Shown one piece after another: positions 25,433 through 27,313 of a DNA stretch of 27,313 bases (the stretch's first letter is position 1; every line of letters begins with the position of its first letter). The stretch spans positions 1 to 27,313 of the forward strand of contig CAMZCW010000013.1 in assembly GCA_947305045.1 (NCBI GenBank), written 5' to 3'. Under the pieces are notes generated by a model that saw only the letters and a program-made list of their open reading frames with translations, was not told the origin of the DNA and searched no databases. The position numbers and the translations under genes are program-made. This DNA is from an uncultured Bacteroidales bacterium (lineage in GTDB: Bacteria > Bacteroidota > Bacteroidia > Bacteroidales > UBA932).

Positions 25433-27183
25433 AATTCAAAGTCGGCCCAGATGGGATAATGGTCAGAGATATAGGGGATGTGCAGGTACTTGCGGGTCAC
25501 CACCTGGAACTGCGTGCATTTCCGGGTGCCCTTGTACCAGATGTAGTCGATGATGCCGGTCCAGCTTTTGCCAAACCCATTGAAGGTGTAACGGGAATCC
25601 GTGGAGACAGCCGTTTCCTGGGCGCTTTTCATCTCCTTGGAAATCCTTTCAAGGGCAGGGTTGTCGGACAGGGCGTTCAAGTCGCCCACCAGCACACAGG
25701 GGAGTTTCCGGGGGTTTATGACTTGCAACGTGTCCAGGATGAGGGCCAGGCCCTTCTCCCGGGCTTCCTGCCCCCGGTGGTCCAGGTGGGTGGTGACAAA
25801 GAAAAATTCCTTGCCGGTATCCTTCGCCTTCATCCTGGCCCACACCGCCGTACGCTTGTAACGGGCGTCCCAGCCCATGGACGGGACAGAAGGCGTTTCG
25901 CTGAGCCAGAAGGCACCCCAATCCAGCAGGCTTACGCTGGCGTCGTTGTAGTAAATGCTCGGGCACTCGCCGGTATCCCCTCCTTCACGGAACATACCCA
26001 CATGCTTGTACTGAGGGGCACACCCGTCCAAATAGGCAATCTGTTCCCGCGTAATCTCTTGTGTCCCAAACACATCCGGCTTCACATCCTCCAGCATGGC
26101 GGGGATGGCCCGTTTCCGCTGGTCCCAGCCGTTCTCATAGTCCACGTTGTTGTTCCAATAGCGGATGTTGAACGACATGGCCCGGATGGCCTTCTTGCCT
26201 TTGACCGGGGCATCCATCCCACTAGGGGTGTAGTCCCGGAACTCCATGAGGCACGACACGGGCAGGTGATCCGACGGATAATGGAGCGAGCCGTCCACCG
26301 TAGGGAATTTGTCCCGGTATATCACATAGTCCAGCGGACGAAAACCATTGAACATAATGTGGTCCGGCCACCATTTGGAATACCCGCTTTCGTCCTTGGT
26401 ATCCTGGGTCCCCCAGGTCTTGGCATCGGCACTCAAGCGATTGGCATGAAGGAAATACAGTTTGGCATCCATGAAGGGAGCCTGCGCCAGCGAGCCCCAG
26501 TGCTTGGCTTTGTCGTCCACATTCATGTCGCCCACCAGAATGGCCGGCATGTCCGGCGGCAGGTTTGCCTCGCACCACTTGCGGAGTTGCTGGGCGTTGT
26601 ACTTGTTGCCCTCGTGGCTATACTTGCCGTCCGGCTGCTTCTGGGAGACCAACAGGTGCGTGCTCAGGAAGTAGAACTCCTTCCCGGTGGCCTTGTGCTT
26701 CATATGGGCCCAGACGGTGGGACGCATACTGCCTTTGGGCGCATCTTCGGCCATTTGAGGTGCATCAAAAACGCCTGCCATCCAGAAAATACCGCTCGCC
26801 AGGCACTCGAATACCTCCGGTTTATAGCCAATGGCATCGTCATAGGAAATGTGCCCGTGCGTGGTGTTGGGGTACAGGATCCATTCGTAGCGAAGGCCCT
26901 TGGCAGCCACGTCGGCCCGGATGTTCTGCGGTCCGTTCCAAATGCTGTCGCAGATTTCCTGCAAGCCCACGATGTCACAGTCCATATGCACAACCATATC
27001 GCCCACGGCCGTGTAGCTGTTGCACCACAGACGTTGCGGGCTTACGGAGTCACTGCCGCGTACGCTCTTGAGGCGGGAGTCGGACGTGCAGACGTTGTAC
27101 GTTCCCACCTTGAAGCGCGGCATGGGTTCTGCAGCAAGCAGCAGCGGAAGCAACAAGCCCAGGTATGTCAGAAACTGTTTCAT
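25429..27183 (-). CDS. Tandem EEP-domain protein (two domains), secreted
   Basis: The start at 27183 (584 residues) gives a Sec signal (MKQFLTYLGLLLPLLLA) and a TGATG overlap with the preceding stop; the frame to 27210 adds nine residues inside the upstream gene. Domain 1 (about 22-318) has Asn30, Glu76, His176, Asp219, Asn221, Asp274, His275, Asp305 and His306, and belongs to the same subfamily as the EEP of the GH97 fusion. Domain 2 (about 331-584) is a different, more common Bacteroidetes EEP type: MSFNIRYWNN, Glu376, THLDH (His466), Asp501, Asn503, Asp546, Asp574, His575. Both look active. They may cut two phosphate linkages in sequence. The substrate is unknown. Confidence 0.92.
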   Translation of the reverse strand: MKQFLTYLGLLLPLLLAAEPMPRFKVGTYNVCTSDSRLKSVRGSDSVSPQRLWCNSYTAVGDMVVHMDCDIVGLQEICDSIWNGPQNIRADVAAKGLRYEWILYPNTTHGHISYDDAIGYKPEVFECLASGIFWMAGVFDAPQMAEDAPKGSMRPTVWAHMKHKATGKEFYFLSTHLLVSQKQPDGKYSHEGNKYNAQQLRKWCEANLPPDMPAILVGDMNVDDKAKHWGSLAQAPFMDAKLYFLHANRLSADAKTWGTQDTKDESGYSKWWPDHIMFNGFRPLDYVIYRDKFPTVDGSLHYPSDHLPVSCLMEFRDYTPSGMDAPVKGKKAIRAMSFNIRYWNNNVDYENGWDQRKRAIPAMLEDVKPDVFGTQEITREQIAYLDGCAPQYKHVGMFREGGDTGECPSIYYNDASVSLLDWGAFWLSETPSVPSMGWDARYKRTAVWARMKAKDTGKEFFFVTTHLDHRGQEAREKGLALILDTLQVINPRKLPCVLVGDLNALSDNPALERISKEMKSAQETAVSTDSRYTFNGFGKSWTGIIDYIWYKGTRKCTQFQVVTRKYLHIPYISDHYPIWADFEL

Positions 27184-27313
27184 CACTCTCCTTGATAAGC
27201 ACCTGGCCACCAGCTATTTCCGCGGTCGTTGCCAGCCGCATCCTTGCCAAAGACACCTTTGGCGACCAGCCAGTTGTAGAACACTTCTCCGCCAAGCGGG
27301 TAGGCTTTGAGCA
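27183..27313 (-). CDS. C-terminal end of an unrecognised gene, 5' part outside window
   Basis: The last 42 codons are visible, ending KDAAGNDRGNSWWPGAYQGE and TGA at 27183-27185. The stop overlaps the ATG of the tandem EEP gene by one base, so it belongs to the same operon. The segment is rich in Gly, Trp, Tyr and Asn, as in surface glycan-binding proteins. I do not recognise the family from so short a piece. Confidence 0.7.
   Translation of the reverse strand, partial: LKAYPLGGEVFYNWLVAKGVFGKDAAGNDRGNSWWPGAYQGE

Noticed and set aside
25459..27195. 578-codon open frame on the plus strand, and other long plus-strand frames at 3559-4695, 4508-5842, 14503-15891, 17561-19003 and 22523-23731
   Set aside because: Each lies opposite a minus-strand gene with clear domains and catalytic motifs. 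Their translations show no signal peptides or family motifs, and long antisense frames are expected in GC-rich codon usage.

Overview
The window looks like part of a polysaccharide-utilisation-type region from a moderately GC-rich member of the Bacteroidales. Supporting signs are the many short Bacteroidetes-style lipoprotein signals, fimbrillin-like domains, GLUG repeats, GH97, GH3 and GH10 enzymes, and -7 elements reading TATCTTTG, which fits the Bacteroidetes promoter consensus TAnnTTTG. I cannot name the species. Every intact gene lies on the minus strand, so transcription runs from high to low coordinates. I see no rRNA, tRNA, CRISPR array, IS element or integrase.

Region A (27313 to 2596) is a very tight gene train of about 24.7 kb. 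Gaps are 1 to 27 bases and many start/stop pairs overlap as ATGA. In transcription order it holds: the 3' end of an unrecognised gene; a tandem two-domain EEP (endonuclease/exonuclease/phosphatase) protein; an EEP paralogue that has lost most catalytic residues; a fimbrillin-like lipoprotein; a fimbrillin-like plus EEP lipoprotein; a fimbrillin-like plus GLUG lipoprotein; an EEP plus GH97 fusion; an SGNH/GDSL esterase; a three-part FAD oxidoreductase / golvesin-like / DUF4886 lipoprotein; a GH35/GH42-like lipoprotein; a GH3; a GH10; a DAACS-family symporter; and two more GH3 enzymes. Almost all carry Sec or lipoprotein signals. No SusC/SusD pair is visible, and the operon promoter lies beyond the right edge.

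Region B (2593 to 2394) holds two gene relics: a 3' fragment of pheS on the plus strand, and the last 15 codons of a GH3 gene related to the one at 4664-6919 on the minus strand.

Region C (2393 to 1) holds a LacI-family regulator with its own terminator, then a second transcription unit that starts with an FAD-dependent oxidoreductase running off the left edge. Two similar palindromes around ATCGAT sit at the promoters of lacI and of the oxidoreductase gene. This suggests autoregulation plus control of the oxidoreductase unit.

Together the enzymes suggest extracellular or periplasmic breakdown of a decorated beta-linked glycan (GH10 and GH3 for the backbone, a predicted retaining GH97 for alpha-linked side groups, SGNH enzymes for acyl esters). 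The unusual part is the set of secreted EEP proteins, five domains in four genes. They suggest that phosphate-ester or phosphodiester groups are also removed. That substrate assignment is inference, not something the sequence proves.
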